The translations under genes were made by a program, and so were the position numbers. Under the pieces are notes generated by a model that saw only the letters and a program-made list of their open reading frames with translations, was not told the origin of the DNA and searched no databases. 64,000 nt of DNA from Rhodobacteraceae bacterium Alg231-04 (GTDB taxonomy: Bacteria; Pseudomonadota; Alphaproteobacteria; Rhodobacterales; Rhodobacteraceae). The stretch covers positions 162,726 through 226,725 of the forward strand of contig FREY01000006.1 in assembly GCA_900143635.1 (NCBI GenBank), given 5' to 3'. Shown here one piece after another: positions 8,826 to 16,596 of this stretch; positions within the stretch are counted from its first letter, which is position 1, and each line of letters starts with the position of its first letter.

Positions 8826-9731
8826 ATGAAGCAGAATATCCCCGACAGTCAGGTTGCTCCGGGCCACCCGGATTTTGACCTGCTCACAGCGCTTGCTGGC
8901 GAAATCACCTCACGTGCCGGCGGTGCTCTGGCGCTGGAACATGACGTGCCAGCCATGCTGCGCCAATGTATCGACGATGTGATCATGACGCCCAAGACCG
9001 GGCGCATTTCGTATGATGAGCTCGAAAAGACCGAAAAGACCTATATCGGCACCCGCGTCGAGATCGAGCTTCTGGCGTTGCTGAACCTGCCCCGCGGCCG
9101 TTTGGACACGGTGATCCTTGGCCATGATGTGGACATCAAAAACACCATGGGCAGCAACTGGATGATCCCGGTTGAGGCCTATGATGCGCCCTGCGTTCTG
9201 GTGGCGACGGATGAAAAGCGCAGCCAGTGTTATCTGGGCCTGATTGTCGCCCGTCCAGATTACCTGACCGCCGGTGAAAACCGGGATGGCAAACGCAGCA
9301 TCTCCGCCGAGGGGTTCAAAAACATCCTGTGGCTGCTGAAGGCACATCCCTGCCCGGCCAATTTCTGGCACCATATCGATCCTGCCGTGGTGAAACAGAT
9401 CTTTGCCGGTGAGACAGGCAATGAACGGGTCGCAGCGCTGTTCCGGCTGGTGCAGCGCAAAGTCATCTCGCGCGAAGTGGTCGAGGCTGTTGCCCGCCAA
9501 AAAGACTTTATGCGTCGGTTGCGGTCAGACCATGGCAGCGGCGCGCGCGATGAATTAGCAAAGGAACATATCCTGCTTCTGTCGGGCCACACACACAGGC
9601 AGCTTATTGCCATGCTCGGCCTGCCCGCCTGCGGGCGCAGTGATTTTATTTCCTGTCACGTTGAGGATGCGCAGCAAAACCGGGTCGTTTGCCAGTCTAA
9701 CTACGCCCCGCAATGGCCGGTCAGGCCATAG
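8826..9731 (+). CDS. NaeI-family type II restriction endonuclease
   Basis: A 301-residue homologue of NaeI, the type IIE enzyme that cuts GCC^GGC and needs a second site as effector. The core TEKTYIGTRVEIEL, then LDTVILGHDVDIK, then SNWMIPVEA follows the family. The NaeI catalytic set E70/D86/D95/K97 maps to E79, D94, D103 and K105, with D94-D103-K105 spacing exactly kept. NaeI Leu43, in its ligase-like motif, corresponds by eye to Val52, and that motif is not conserved (IMTPK before TGR). The C-terminal half should be the effector-site DNA-binding domain. It follows the methylase in the same direction, forming a two-gene RM system. No controller gene is seen. Confidence 0.88.
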   Translation: MKQNIPDSQVAPGHPDFDLLTALAGEITSRAGGALALEHDVPAMLRQCIDDVIMTPKTGRISYDELEKTEKTYIGTRVEIELLALLNLPRGRLDTVILGHDVDIKNTMGSNWMIPVEAYDAPCVLVATDEKRSQCYLGLIVARPDYLTAGENRDGKRSISAEGFKNILWLLKAHPCPANFWHHIDPAVVKQIFAGETGNERVAALFRLVQRKVISREVVEAVARQKDFMRRLRSDHGSGARDELAKEHILLLSGHTHRQLIAMLGLPACGRSDFISCHVEDAQQNRVVCQSNYAPQWPVRP

Positions 9732-9800
9732 GGCGAAGGCCCTGGAAGGCAACACAGACTGCCCCCTATCGACAGCGACAGTTTTTTTCCAATTTTCCTC

Positions 9801-9829
9801 TTGCGGCCTGCTGGGGAAATGCATATTCA
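9801..9829 (+). promoter_or_regulatory. Promoter of tRNA-Gly copy 2
   Basis: TTGCGG at 9801-9806, 17-base spacer, TATTCA at 9824-9829, in the same position relative to the tRNA as in copies 1 and 3. Mostly upstream of the 98-bp repeat. Confidence 0.65.
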
Positions 9830-9832
9830 ACG

Positions 9833-9930
9833 CCTCACCGGAACGGCGCGGGCGTAGCTCAGGGGTAGAGCATAACCTTGCCAAGGTTAGGGTCGGGCGT
9901 TCGAATCGCCTCGCCCGCTCCATTCCAGGT
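9833..9930. repeat. 98-bp perfect direct repeat, right copy
   Basis: Identical to 7600-7697. Recombination between the copies would remove the 2.2-kb restriction-modification segment and leave one intact tRNA-Gly. Confidence 0.92.
9848..9922 (+). tRNA. tRNA-Gly(GCC), copy 2
   Basis: A 75-nt gene identical to the copies at 7615 and 10067, anticodon GCC, CCA encoded. It starts 116 bases after the endonuclease stop codon. Confidence 0.97.
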
Positions 9931-9937
9931 CAAAAAC

Positions 9938-9962
9938 GGGTCGCCTTTGGGCGGCCCTTTTT
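9938..9962 (+). terminator. Terminator of tRNA-Gly copy 2
   Basis: Stem GGGTCGCC (9938-9945) with GGCGGCCC (9950-9957, one G-T pair), loop TTTG, then TTTTTC. Confidence 0.85.
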
Positions 9963-10020
9963 CGTTTTATCCAACATGAAAATTCAGCAGCAAAATCCTG
10001 CGGAATTGTCACTTTTCCTC

Positions 10021-10049
10021 TTGCAGGAAACCGGCTGTCGGACTATCTC
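10021..10049 (+). promoter_or_regulatory. Promoter of tRNA-Gly copy 3
   Basis: TTGCAG at 10021-10026, 17-base spacer, TATCTC at 10044-10049, 17 bases before the tRNA. The upstream TTTTCCTCTTGC is shared with copy 2. Confidence 0.65.
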
Positions 10050-10066
10050 CACCACACCAACGGAAT

Positions 10067-10141
10067 GCGGGCGTAGCTCAGGGGTAGAGCATAACCTTGC
10101 CAAGGTTAGGGTCGGGCGTTCGAATCGCCTCGCCCGCTCCA
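10067..10141 (+). tRNA. tRNA-Gly(GCC), copy 3
   Basis: A 75-nt gene identical to the other two copies but with different flanks. Anticodon GCC, CCA encoded. Confidence 0.97.
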
Positions 10142-10171
10142 GTTGGACCGCCATACCCCGGCGGATGCTCA

Positions 10172-10197
10172 AAAGGCCGCCCTTCGGGGTGGCCTTT
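10172..10197 (+). terminator. Terminator of tRNA-Gly copy 3
   Basis: AAAGGCCGCCC-TTCG-GGGTGGCCTTTTT hairpin (one G-T pair) with a UUCG-type loop and a T-run, 30 bases after the tRNA. Confidence 0.9.
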
Positions 10198-10242
10198 TTG
10201 CGTTTCAGTACTGTTGGTCCTGCCAAGTCCCCCTGATGGGTT

Positions 10243-10256
10243 AATTTGATCAAATT
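10243..10256. promoter_or_regulatory. Perfect palindrome upstream of the aminotransferase gene
   Basis: AATTTGATCAAATT is a 14-bp perfect palindrome 111 bases before the aminotransferase start. A core TTTGATCAAA is also found at 25682-25691 upstream of nnrU. It could be an operator; no regulator is identified. Confidence 0.35.
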
Positions 10257-10366
10257 CCTTTGACCTCTCCGAAATTGTATCCGACAGTCTGTAGCGAAGG
10301 GACACCTCGCGCCCTGATTCTCCAGTTTGCCTGCCTTGTCAGGCCCGTTGCAGAAGGACAGCAGCA

Positions 10367-11719
10367 ATGGCCGCCGTTATCTATCCCACCACCAACCTCA
10401 CCAAGACCGAAACCCTGTGCTTGGATCGCGGCGAAGGCATCTATGTCTTCGACACCGACGGCAAGAAATACATCGAGGGCCTCGCGGGCCTGTGGTGTAC
10501 GTCGCTCGGTTACGACAACAAGGAAGTGATCGGCGCAATCAACGATCAGCTGAATGCGCTGCCCTTCTCGCATACCTTCGGCGGCAAAACACATGAACCG
10601 ATCATGAAGCTGGCGGACAAGCTGAAAGCCATGGTGCCGGTAGATGACGCCTATATCTTCTTCGGCAATTCCGGCTCGGACGCCAATGACACCCACTACA
10701 AGATGCTGCGCTATTACTTCAACGCCATCGGAAAGCCGGAAAAGCGCAAGATCATCACCCGCGAGCGCGGCTATCACGGTGTGACCGTCGCGGCCGGTTC
10801 ATTGACCTCGCTGCCCGCCAACCTTGCCCATTTCGATGCCCCACTCGAAGCGCTCTCGATCCTGCGCACCGATGCGCCGCATTACTACTCGGGCCAGCAA
10901 GGCAACGAGACCGAGGCGCAGTTCGTCGACCGTATCCTGCAAAACCTCGAAGATCAGATCATCGCAGAAGACCCCGATACAATCGCCGCCATGATTGTCG
11001 AGCCGATCACCGGTGCATCCGGCGTGATCGTGCCGCCAGAGGGCTATTACGAGAAGCTGCAGACGATCCTGCGCAAATACGGCATTCTGGTCTGGGCGGA
11101 TGAGGTCATCTGCGGCTTTGGCCGTACAGGTGCTGATTTCGGCTGCACCACCATGGGCATCAAGCCGGACCTGATGACCTTTGCCAAGCAGCTCAGCTCC
11201 GCCTATTTCCCGATCTCGGCCTCGGTGATTCCCGGCTGGATGTATAAGGAAATGATCGAGCCCTCGAATAAGGTTGGTGTCTTTGGTCACGGCTACACCT
11301 ACTCCGGTCACCCGGTCGCCTGCGCTGCCGCGCTGAAGGTTCTGGAAATCTATGAGCGGGATGATCTCTACGCCCATGCGGCCGAAGTCGGGGAATACTT
11401 CCAAGCGCAGTTGCGCGCGCTGTTTGAGGACCATCCACTGGTCGGTGAGGTGCGCGGCAAGGGGCTGATTGCGGCCCTGGAACTGGTGTCGAACAAAACC
11501 ACCCGTGCCAGTTTTGCCGGTGGGGCTGCAGGTGCCGCTGCAATGCGGGTCTGCGAAGAAAACGGTCTGATCCTGCGGGCCGTCGGCGGCAATGCACTGG
11601 CCTTTTGCCCGCCGATCATCATCACAAAGGCACAGATCGACGACATGCTGGCGATCGTCAAACCCTCGCTTGATGCGGTCTATGAAGAGCTCAAAGACCA
11701 AGGGCTGATCGAAGCCTGA
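10367..11719 (+). CDS. Class III omega-aminotransferase (PLP enzyme)
   Basis: A 450-residue fold-type I aminotransferase that moves an amino group from an omega-amine or beta-amino acid to pyruvate or a similar keto acid. Visible signatures are GLAGLWCTSLGY near the start, NSGSDANDTHYKM (PLP phosphate binding), YHGVTVAAGSLT, the WADEVICGFGRTG aspartate that contacts the PLP ring nitrogen, and the PLP lysine in TFAKQLSSAYFP (about K274). It resembles the pyruvate-dependent omega-transaminases well known from roseobacters. Substrate is not deducible. It stands alone behind its own leader and ends in a bidirectional terminator. Confidence 0.93.
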   Translation: MAAVIYPTTNLTKTETLCLDRGEGIYVFDTDGKKYIEGLAGLWCTSLGYDNKEVIGAINDQLNALPFSHTFGGKTHEPIMKLADKLKAMVPVDDAYIFFGNSGSDANDTHYKMLRYYFNAIGKPEKRKIITRERGYHGVTVAAGSLTSLPANLAHFDAPLEALSILRTDAPHYYSGQQGNETEAQFVDRILQNLEDQIIAEDPDTIAAMIVEPITGASGVIVPPEGYYEKLQTILRKYGILVWADEVICGFGRTGADFGCTTMGIKPDLMTFAKQLSSAYFPISASVIPGWMYKEMIEPSNKVGVFGHGYTYSGHPVACAAALKVLEIYERDDLYAHAAEVGEYFQAQLRALFEDHPLVGEVRGKGLIAALELVSNKTTRASFAGGAAGAAAMRVCEENGLILRAVGGNALAFCPPIIITKAQIDDMLAIVKPSLDAVYEELKDQGLIEA

Positions 11720-11747
11720 TCCACGGTGCGAATGCACGCCCAGTTCA

Positions 11748-11778
11748 AAAGCGCCCCGGCCCCTGTTCGGGGCGCTTT
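11748..11778. terminator. Bidirectional terminator
   Basis: Perfect 11-bp stem AAAGCGCCCCG (11748-11758) with CGGGGCGCTTT (11768-11778) between convergent genes. Both outer flanks are rich in T on their own transcript. Confidence 0.88.
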
Positions 11779-11782
11779 AACT

Positions 11783-12154
11783 TCAGGGTTTGGGGTAATC
11801 CAGAAAGCTCTGACGATCCTCGCAAAAGGAATGCTGGGTCGGGCGCACCCCCGAAGGATCATCCAATGAGGCGGCGGTGACATGGAATTCCCCCGGCCAG
11901 CCCACCTGATTCTCATAGCTCAGTGAGGTGCCGCAGGCGCTGCAAAACCCGCGCCGCACGCCGGGAGAGGATTCGAACACGGCCATCTCTCCCTTTGTCA
12001 GCGCGAAATCCTGCAGCGCGCCGCCAACAAAGGTGACCATTCCCGCACCAACCGCCCGTTGGCAGGATCGGCAATGACAATGCGAGGCACTGCGCAGCGG
12101 TCCGCCCCATGCATAGCGGACCGCGCCGCAGATGCAGCCGCCCTCATGGGCCAT
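11783..12154 (-). CDS. GFA / CENP-V domain zinc protein
   Basis: A 123-residue protein of the glutathione-dependent formaldehyde-activating (GFA) fold. Zinc ligands are visible: GGCICGAVRY at the start, HCHCRSCQR around residue 27-33 and FCSACGTSL near 92-97. Most members of this fold are of unknown substrate, and it should not be assumed to act on formaldehyde. Its start lies 2 bases after the stop of the upstream Lrp-like gene, so the two are probably cotranscribed. Confidence 0.9.
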   Translation of the reverse strand: MAHEGGCICGAVRYAWGGPLRSASHCHCRSCQRAVGAGMVTFVGGALQDFALTKGEMAVFESSPGVRRGFCSACGTSLSYENQVGWPGEFHVTAASLDDPSGVRPTQHSFCEDRQSFLDYPKP

Positions 12155-12156
12155 GC

Positions 12157-12396
12157 TCAGAAGACCTTGTAGGTCATTGTGGTCAAGGACCGTTCGATGC
12201 CTTCGATCGTCAACAGGTGTTCGTTGATGTATTTCCCAACATCCTCGTCAGTCGGAATATAGAGCTTCATCAGCAGGTCGAAATCGCCGCTGGTGGAATA
12301 GAGTTCTGAGTGGATCTCGCGCAGGGCAATCTCTTCGGCGACCTTGTAGGTGGAGCCGGGTTTGCAGCGGATCTGGACGAAGACGCATGTGGACAT
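12157..12396 (-). CDS. Stand-alone Lrp/AsnC ligand-binding (RAM) domain protein
   Basis: A 79-residue protein equal to the C-terminal RAM domain of Lrp/AsnC regulators without any helix-turn-helix. The segment SGDFDLLMKLYIPT and the terminal TMTYKVF fit the beta-alpha-beta fold. Such stand-alone domains oligomerise and bind small effectors, often amino acids, but do not bind DNA themselves. It is the first gene of a two-gene unit with the GFA-fold protein and diverges from hisB over a 183-base gap in which I see no clear site. Confidence 0.85.
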   Translation of the reverse strand: MSTCVFVQIRCKPGSTYKVAEEIALREIHSELYSTSGDFDLLMKLYIPTDEDVGKYINEHLLTIEGIERSLTTMTYKVF

Positions 12397-12579
12397 ATCT
12401 AGCCTCGGTTACTGGTGCCAATTTGTGCCCAAGCTGACACGCGGCCCGCCCCGGCGCAATCCTCCGTACCGAACTGACGTGATCCGCAGCAACAGGCCGG
12501 TGGTTTCTGCCTCTGCAGACTTGTGAGCCCCCTGCCCCCTCGCCTATAAGCCAAGCCGGACAAACGAGGATTTGCCGCT

Positions 12580-13167
12580 ATGCGCACAGCCAAAATCAGC
12601 CGCTCGACCGCCGAAACCAAGATCAGCGTCGAGATCAACCTGGACGGCACAGGTGTCTACGACAACCAGACCGGCGTCGGGTTCTTTGACCATATGCTGG
12701 ACCAGCTGTCGCGCCATTCGCTGATCGATTTCACCATCCGCGCGGAAGGTGACTATCACATCGATGACCACCACACCGTCGAAGACACCGGCATCGCGCT
12801 GGGTCAGGCATTGGCGCAGGCCTTGGGCGACAAGAAGGGCATCCGCCGGTATGGCGAATGCCACCTGCCGATGGATGACGCACAGGTGCGCTGCGCGCTG
12901 GACCTGTCGGCGCGCCCCTATCTGGTGTGGAATGTCGAGATCCCGACCCAAAAGATCGGCGCGTTCGACACCGAACTGGTGCGCGAATTCTTTACCGGCT
13001 TTGCGACCCACGGCGGTATCACCCTGCACATCGATCAGCTGCACGGGTTCAACAGCCACCATATCGTCGAGGCGGCCTTCAAGGCCGTCGCCCGCGCCCT
13101 GCGTGTGGCGGTGGAAACCGACCCGCGCAAGGCGGACGCCATCCCGTCCACCAAAGGCGCATTGTAA
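12580..13167 (+). CDS. hisB: Imidazoleglycerol-phosphate dehydratase
   Basis: Catalyses step six of histidine synthesis, imidazoleglycerol phosphate to imidazoleacetol phosphate. At 195 residues it is the monofunctional form (no phosphatase domain). Metal-binding motifs are clear: [24 protein letters not shown] and [13 protein letters not shown]. It heads the scattered his cluster; hisH, hisA, hisF and hisE follow on the same strand at 14600, 17436, 18854 and 19626. It ends in a large hairpin that it shares with a convergent gene. Confidence 0.97.
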   Translation: MRTAKISRSTAETKISVEINLDGTGVYDNQTGVGFFDHMLDQLSRHSLIDFTIRAEGDYHIDDHHTVEDTGIALGQALAQALGDKKGIRRYGECHLPMDDAQVRCALDLSARPYLVWNVEIPTQKIGAFDTELVREFFTGFATHGGITLHIDQLHGFNSHHIVEAAFKAVARALRVAVETDPRKADAIPSTKGAL

Positions 13168-13173
13168 ATTTGG

Positions 13174-13211
13174 CCTTGCACCGCCGGGGTACACTATCCG
13201 GCGGTGCAAGG
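13174..13211. terminator. Large hairpin between convergent hisB and the DUF2306 gene
   Basis: A perfect 14-bp stem (CCTTGCACCGCCGG, 13174-13187, with 13198-13211) around a 10-base loop. There is no T-run on either side, so it may act as an mRNA 3' end or with Rho, not as a classical intrinsic terminator. Confidence 0.55.
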
Positions 13212-13215
13212 TCCT

Positions 13216-13848
13216 TCAGGCCGCCAAAGGCTGGCCGGATCTCTCCCGCGAGATCAACCATTCTGCCACCATCAGGTTCGGCACCCAGCACAGCCAGCAG
13301 ATCGCCGGATAGCTGGCCTCAATCCCGACCATGACCGCACCCGCCGGCAGATACAGGCGCAGCGTCACCCCCGCCAAAGTCAGCGCGGCCGAGCGGATCA
13401 TCCAGTGCCTATGCCGCCCGAACTGGCGCGTTATCGCATACCAGACGGCCAGACCGGTTGTGGCCAGCCACACCAACGCGAGCAACATCAAGCCGAGACT
13501 GGCGACCATCCCCTGATCCGTATTGTAGGCCAGCACCAGACCACTGATCCCGGCGATCAGAATAATCAGTGCGTAAAGACGCCCCAGCCACCGATGCAGC
13601 CCGCGCCATCGCGCCCTTAGCCGGTGAGAAAACTGCAAGGGCAGCAGCGCCAATGCAATCGGCGCCAGCCCGACGTGCCCATAAAAGGACAGTGGCCGAT
13701 CCTGTGCGTGATGCAACATGGCCGCCATGACCAGCTCCACATCCGCCACAAGAAACCGCAGCGAGATCATCGCAACCAGAACAGAAAGGATCCAGATCAC
13801 CGCCAGCATCCGGCCGGTCGATTTCTGAGACATTGAAAACGAAAGCAT
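13216..13848 (-). CDS. DUF2306 integral membrane protein
   Basis: A 210-residue protein with about six hydrophobic helices. The motif-like FYGHVGLAPIALALLPLQF, followed by a basic loop and LHRWLGRLYA, and the later RHRHWMIRSAALTLAGVTLR, fit the DUF2306 family of unknown function, which resembles di-histidine membrane proteins. The ATG at 13848 has an excellent GGAGAGG four bases upstream, so longer frames are unlikely. It diverges from a TetR regulator, and two palindromic operators lie between the starts, so it is the probable target of that regulator. Confidence 0.8.
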   Translation of the reverse strand: MLSFSMSQKSTGRMLAVIWILSVLVAMISLRFLVADVELVMAAMLHHAQDRPLSFYGHVGLAPIALALLPLQFSHRLRARWRGLHRWLGRLYALIILIAGISGLVLAYNTDQGMVASLGLMLLALVWLATTGLAVWYAITRQFGRHRHWMIRSAALTLAGVTLRLYLPAGAVMVGIEASYPAICWLCWVPNLMVAEWLISRERSGQPLAA

Positions 13849-13868
13849 TGCGCCTCTCCACTTGCAAA

Positions 13869-13883
13869 CTTGACACTGTAAAG
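13869..13883. promoter_or_regulatory. TetR-type operator, imperfect copy
   Basis: CTTGAC-ACT-GTAAAG matches the perfect site at 13894 with one changed base in the right arm. Its centre lies 25 bp from the centre of the other site. Confidence 0.65.
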
Positions 13884-13893
13884 TACGTGATAA

Positions 13894-13908
13894 CTTGACG
13901 CTGTCAAG
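13894..13908. promoter_or_regulatory. TetR-type operator, perfect copy
   Basis: CTTGAC-GCT-GTCAAG is a perfect inverted repeat in the gap between the divergent DUF2306 and tetR genes. TetR proteins usually autoregulate from such shared sites. Confidence 0.72.
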
Positions 13909-13929
13909 GTGGTCGTGAATATTGCGGGC

Positions 13930-14544
13930 ATGACCCAATCAAATGCGAAATCCAAACACCACCATGGCAACCTGAAACAGGCGCTGATCGCCGCCGGGAT
14001 CGGGCTGCTGGAAGAAGGGGGCCTTGACGCGCTGTCCCTGCGCAAATGTGCGGCACGGGCGGGCGTGTCCCACGCGGCACCGGCGCATCACTTTGATGGG
14101 CTGCCCGGATTGAAAATCGCCATCGCTGATGAAGGCTTCAGAATCTTCTCCGGCTACCTGCAGGATGCCGTCGACGCCGGAGAGCAGACTGACAGGGGGC
14201 GTCTAAAGTCTATTTGCCGTGGCTATTTTCAGTTCGGCCTGACCCATAGTGGCATTCTGAACGTCATCTTTGGGGCGCAGGGTCTGGCTGGGCTGCGGGC
14301 AGGTCAGGACCCGGACCGGGAGAAGGCAGACGCCTATCTGATTCTGCAAAATGTCTGCGCGCCCTTTGTACCTGCCGGACAAAACAGTTTGGTGGTCGAA
14401 CTGCAGGTATGGTCGCTGATCCATGGCTTCACGCTTTTGTCCCTTGCACAAGAGTTCGGCAGACCCGACCAACCCATCGAAGACGGTCTGTTCGATGCGG
14501 TCGTGGCGCTGCTGGACCAGCTGGGAAACTGTGCCACCCCTTGA
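13930..14544 (+). CDS. TetR family transcriptional regulator
   Basis: A 204-residue repressor. The N-terminal helix-turn-helix is visible as ALSLRKCAARAGVSHAAPAHHF (residues about 33-54), in the TetR arrangement that starts with HHHGNLKQALIAAG. The C-terminal part holds the ligand pocket and dimer interface. I chose ATG 13930; GTG codons at 13909 and 13915 are possible but would start directly at the operator edge. It most likely represses the divergent DUF2306 gene and itself through the two operators at 13869 and 13894. The ligand is unknown. Confidence 0.88.
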   Translation: MTQSNAKSKHHHGNLKQALIAAGIGLLEEGGLDALSLRKCAARAGVSHAAPAHHFDGLPGLKIAIADEGFRIFSGYLQDAVDAGEQTDRGRLKSICRGYFQFGLTHSGILNVIFGAQGLAGLRAGQDPDREKADAYLILQNVCAPFVPAGQNSLVVELQVWSLIHGFTLLSLAQEFGRPDQPIEDGLFDAVVALLDQLGNCATP

Positions 14545-14599
14545 CCCTTAGCTGTTTTCCGGTCACTTCAGGGGCGCAAAAGACAAGGATCCCGCAGCC

Positions 14600-15238
14600 A
14601 TGCTGACCGCAATCATCGATTATGAATCCGGCAATCTGCATTCTGCCGAAAAAGCCTTTCAGCGCATGGCAAAAGAGCTGGACGCAGGCGAGGTTGTGGT
14701 GACATCGGACGCCGATGTTGTGGCCCGTGCTGACCGGCTAGTGCTGCCGGGTGACGGCGCCTTCCCCGCCTGTGCCGCAGAGCTGCGCGGCCATAAGGGC
14801 ATCTATGACGCCATGGTCGAAGCGGTCGAACAGAAGGGCCGCCCCTTCCTTGGCATCTGTGTCGGCATGCAGCTGATGGCCACCACCGGACACGAGTATG
14901 AAGACACGCCGGGTTTGGGTTGGATTGGTGGTGATGTGGTCAAGATCAAACCCACGGACGCTGCCCTGAAAGTACCGCATATGGGCTGGAACGATCTGGT
15001 GATCGACAGCCCGCACCCGGTTTTTGACGGTATCAGCAGCGGCGATCACACTTATTTCGTCCACTCCTACCATTTTCGCGTCGCCGATCCCGCAGAGCGG
15101 CTGGCCCATGTGGACTATGGTGGCGATGTCACCGCCGTTGTCGGACGCGACACCATGGTCGGCATGCAGTTCCACCCGGAAAAAAGCCAGGCCACAGGCC
15201 TGCGCATGATCGGCAACTTTCTGAACTGGCGGCCTTAA
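14600..15238 (+). CDS. hisH: Imidazole glycerol phosphate synthase, glutaminase subunit
   Basis: Releases ammonia from glutamine and channels it to HisF. The 212-residue class I glutaminase has the nucleophile cysteine in FLGICVGMQLM and the His-Glu pair in FHPEKSQ near the C-terminus. Its stop codon overlaps that of the convergent AraC gene in a shared TTAA. Its partner hisF is 3.6 kb downstream, separated by other genes. Confidence 0.97.
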   Translation: MLTAIIDYESGNLHSAEKAFQRMAKELDAGEVVVTSDADVVARADRLVLPGDGAFPACAAELRGHKGIYDAMVEAVEQKGRPFLGICVGMQLMATTGHEYEDTPGLGWIGGDVVKIKPTDAALKVPHMGWNDLVIDSPHPVFDGISSGDHTYFVHSYHFRVADPAERLAHVDYGGDVTAVVGRDTMVGMQFHPEKSQATGLRMIGNFLNWRP

Positions 15239-15963
15239 GCGGCCGTCAGACGAAGCGATATTGGCGCCACCCCGTATTCCTTGCGAAAGGCACGGCTGAA
15301 CCCCTCGGGCGAGGAATAGGCATAGCGTCGCGCCACCGTTTCCACCCGGTCGCCCCGCGCCAGATCCTGACGGGCCAGGGTCAGACGCCAGCGTCGCAGA
15401 TAACCGATAGGCGTCTCTCCCACCTGCGCGGCAAACAGTTCGGCAAAACGCGACAGTGACAGGCCGGCCACCTCAGCCAGATCCCCATTTGACCAAGCAC
15501 GATCCGGATGGTCATGGATCGCCACGATGGCCCGGCTCAGCCGCGGATCGGAAAGCCCGGCCAGCAGCCCCGGCTCGGCCGTGCCGCGCATGATCTGACC
15601 ACGCATCAGGCGCACCATCAGCACCTCGCCCAGTTTGCTCACAACAGATTGCGCCCCGCAGCGCCCGCCTGCGGCCTCCTCACATATGGTGCGAACAAGA
15701 CCCTGCGCGCTTGCGTCACTCTCCAGACAGTAATCCACCTTATCCGGCAGAGCAGACAGGAAAGGATTCTCATTTCCCTGCCAGTCAGCCCGCGCCGACA
15801 TGATGACCGGCCCCTGATCGTTCACAATCTCCCCGTGCGGAAAGAACAACAGTTGCGAGGGCCGCCCGCCCTCGCCTGCGAGGGCCAGGAAATTTGCCTC
15901 AGCCATCGGGGCCATGCGAACGGACAGTTGGAACCGTTCCATCAAAGTTGTGAGCCTATCCAT
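15235..15963 (-). CDS. AraC family transcriptional regulator
   Basis: A 242-residue regulator with an N-terminal cupin-like domain (LLFFPHGEIV type, as in Cupin_6 members) and a C-terminal double helix-turn-helix (about residues 145-240): IHDHPDRAWSNGDLAEVAGL, then PIGYLRRWRLTLARQDLARG and YSSPEGFSRAFRKEYGVAP. It diverges from a peroxiredoxin-like gene with a roughly 90-base gap and may control it. Regulators of this type often control short oxidoreductase operons. No palindromic operator is evident. Confidence 0.9.
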   Translation of the reverse strand: MDRLTTLMERFQLSVRMAPMAEANFLALAGEGGRPSQLLFFPHGEIVNDQGPVIMSARADWQGNENPFLSALPDKVDYCLESDASAQGLVRTICEEAAGGRCGAQSVVSKLGEVLMVRLMRGQIMRGTAEPGLLAGLSDPRLSRAIVAIHDHPDRAWSNGDLAEVAGLSLSRFAELFAAQVGETPIGYLRRWRLTLARQDLARGDRVETVARRYAYSSPEGFSRAFRKEYGVAPISLRLTAA

Positions 15964-16054
15964 TGATTTTCGTGCTCCCCGTTATGTTTTTTGGATTTTC
16001 TAGATCCTAACTCCTGTCATTGTGTTTAGGCAAGACTTTGTGAAAGGCCATCCC

Positions 16055-16591
16055 ATGCTTATGCCCCGCCAAACCACGCCCGACCTCGACCTGCCAACAC
16101 TAGACCATGGCCCCTTCCGCCTCTCGGCAGAGGATAGTGAGCGTGGGACAGTGATTTGTTTCTATCGGGGGTTGCACTGCCCTCTCTGCGCAACCTACCT
16201 GAAAGAGCTGGAGAAACTGGTGGGCGAATTTGCCGACCGCGGCGTCTCCTGTGTCGCTGTCAGCTCCGATGGAAAGGACCGCGCCCGCGCCATGGCAGAC
16301 AAAATAGAAGCAAAAAACCTGCGCTTTGCCTATGATCTGCCACTGTCCGTCGCCCGCGACTGGGGGCTGTATATCTCGACTTCGCGCGGCAAGACATCGA
16401 TTGGTATCGAAGAACCGGCCCTGTTCTCGGAACCCGGCCTCTTCATGGTCACACCACAGCGCAGCCTCTACTATGGTTCGGTGCAGACAATGCCCTTTGT
16501 GCGGCCGCATTTCTCCGAACTTCTCGGCGCGCTGGAATTTGCCATTACCAACGATTACCCGGCACGGGGGGAACACGCCGGTCCCGTCTGA
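16055..16591 (+). CDS. AhpC/TSA-type peroxiredoxin-like protein
   Basis: A 178-residue thioredoxin-fold protein, probably a peroxidase or thiol oxidoreductase in the cytoplasm. The redox site reads FYRGLHCPLCATYLKELE, a CPLC pair where peroxiredoxins have a single peroxidatic Cys in a TxxC motif, so it belongs to the peroxiredoxin-like group. No signal peptide. The ATG at 16055 has AAAGG upstream; a longer frame from 16022 lacks one. It diverges from an AraC regulator and is followed within 6 bases by a WGR-domain gene, so the two may be cotranscribed. Confidence 0.88.
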   Translation: MLMPRQTTPDLDLPTLDHGPFRLSAEDSERGTVICFYRGLHCPLCATYLKELEKLVGEFADRGVSCVAVSSDGKDRARAMADKIEAKNLRFAYDLPLSVARDWGLYISTSRGKTSIGIEEPALFSEPGLFMVTPQRSLYYGSVQTMPFVRPHFSELLGALEFAITNDYPARGEHAGPV

Positions 16592-16596
16592 ACAAG

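Noticed and set aside
13909..13929. GTG starts for the TetR gene
   Set aside because: They begin at the edge of the operator and lack a ribosome site; ATG 13930 gives a normal N-terminus, though GTG is not fully excluded.
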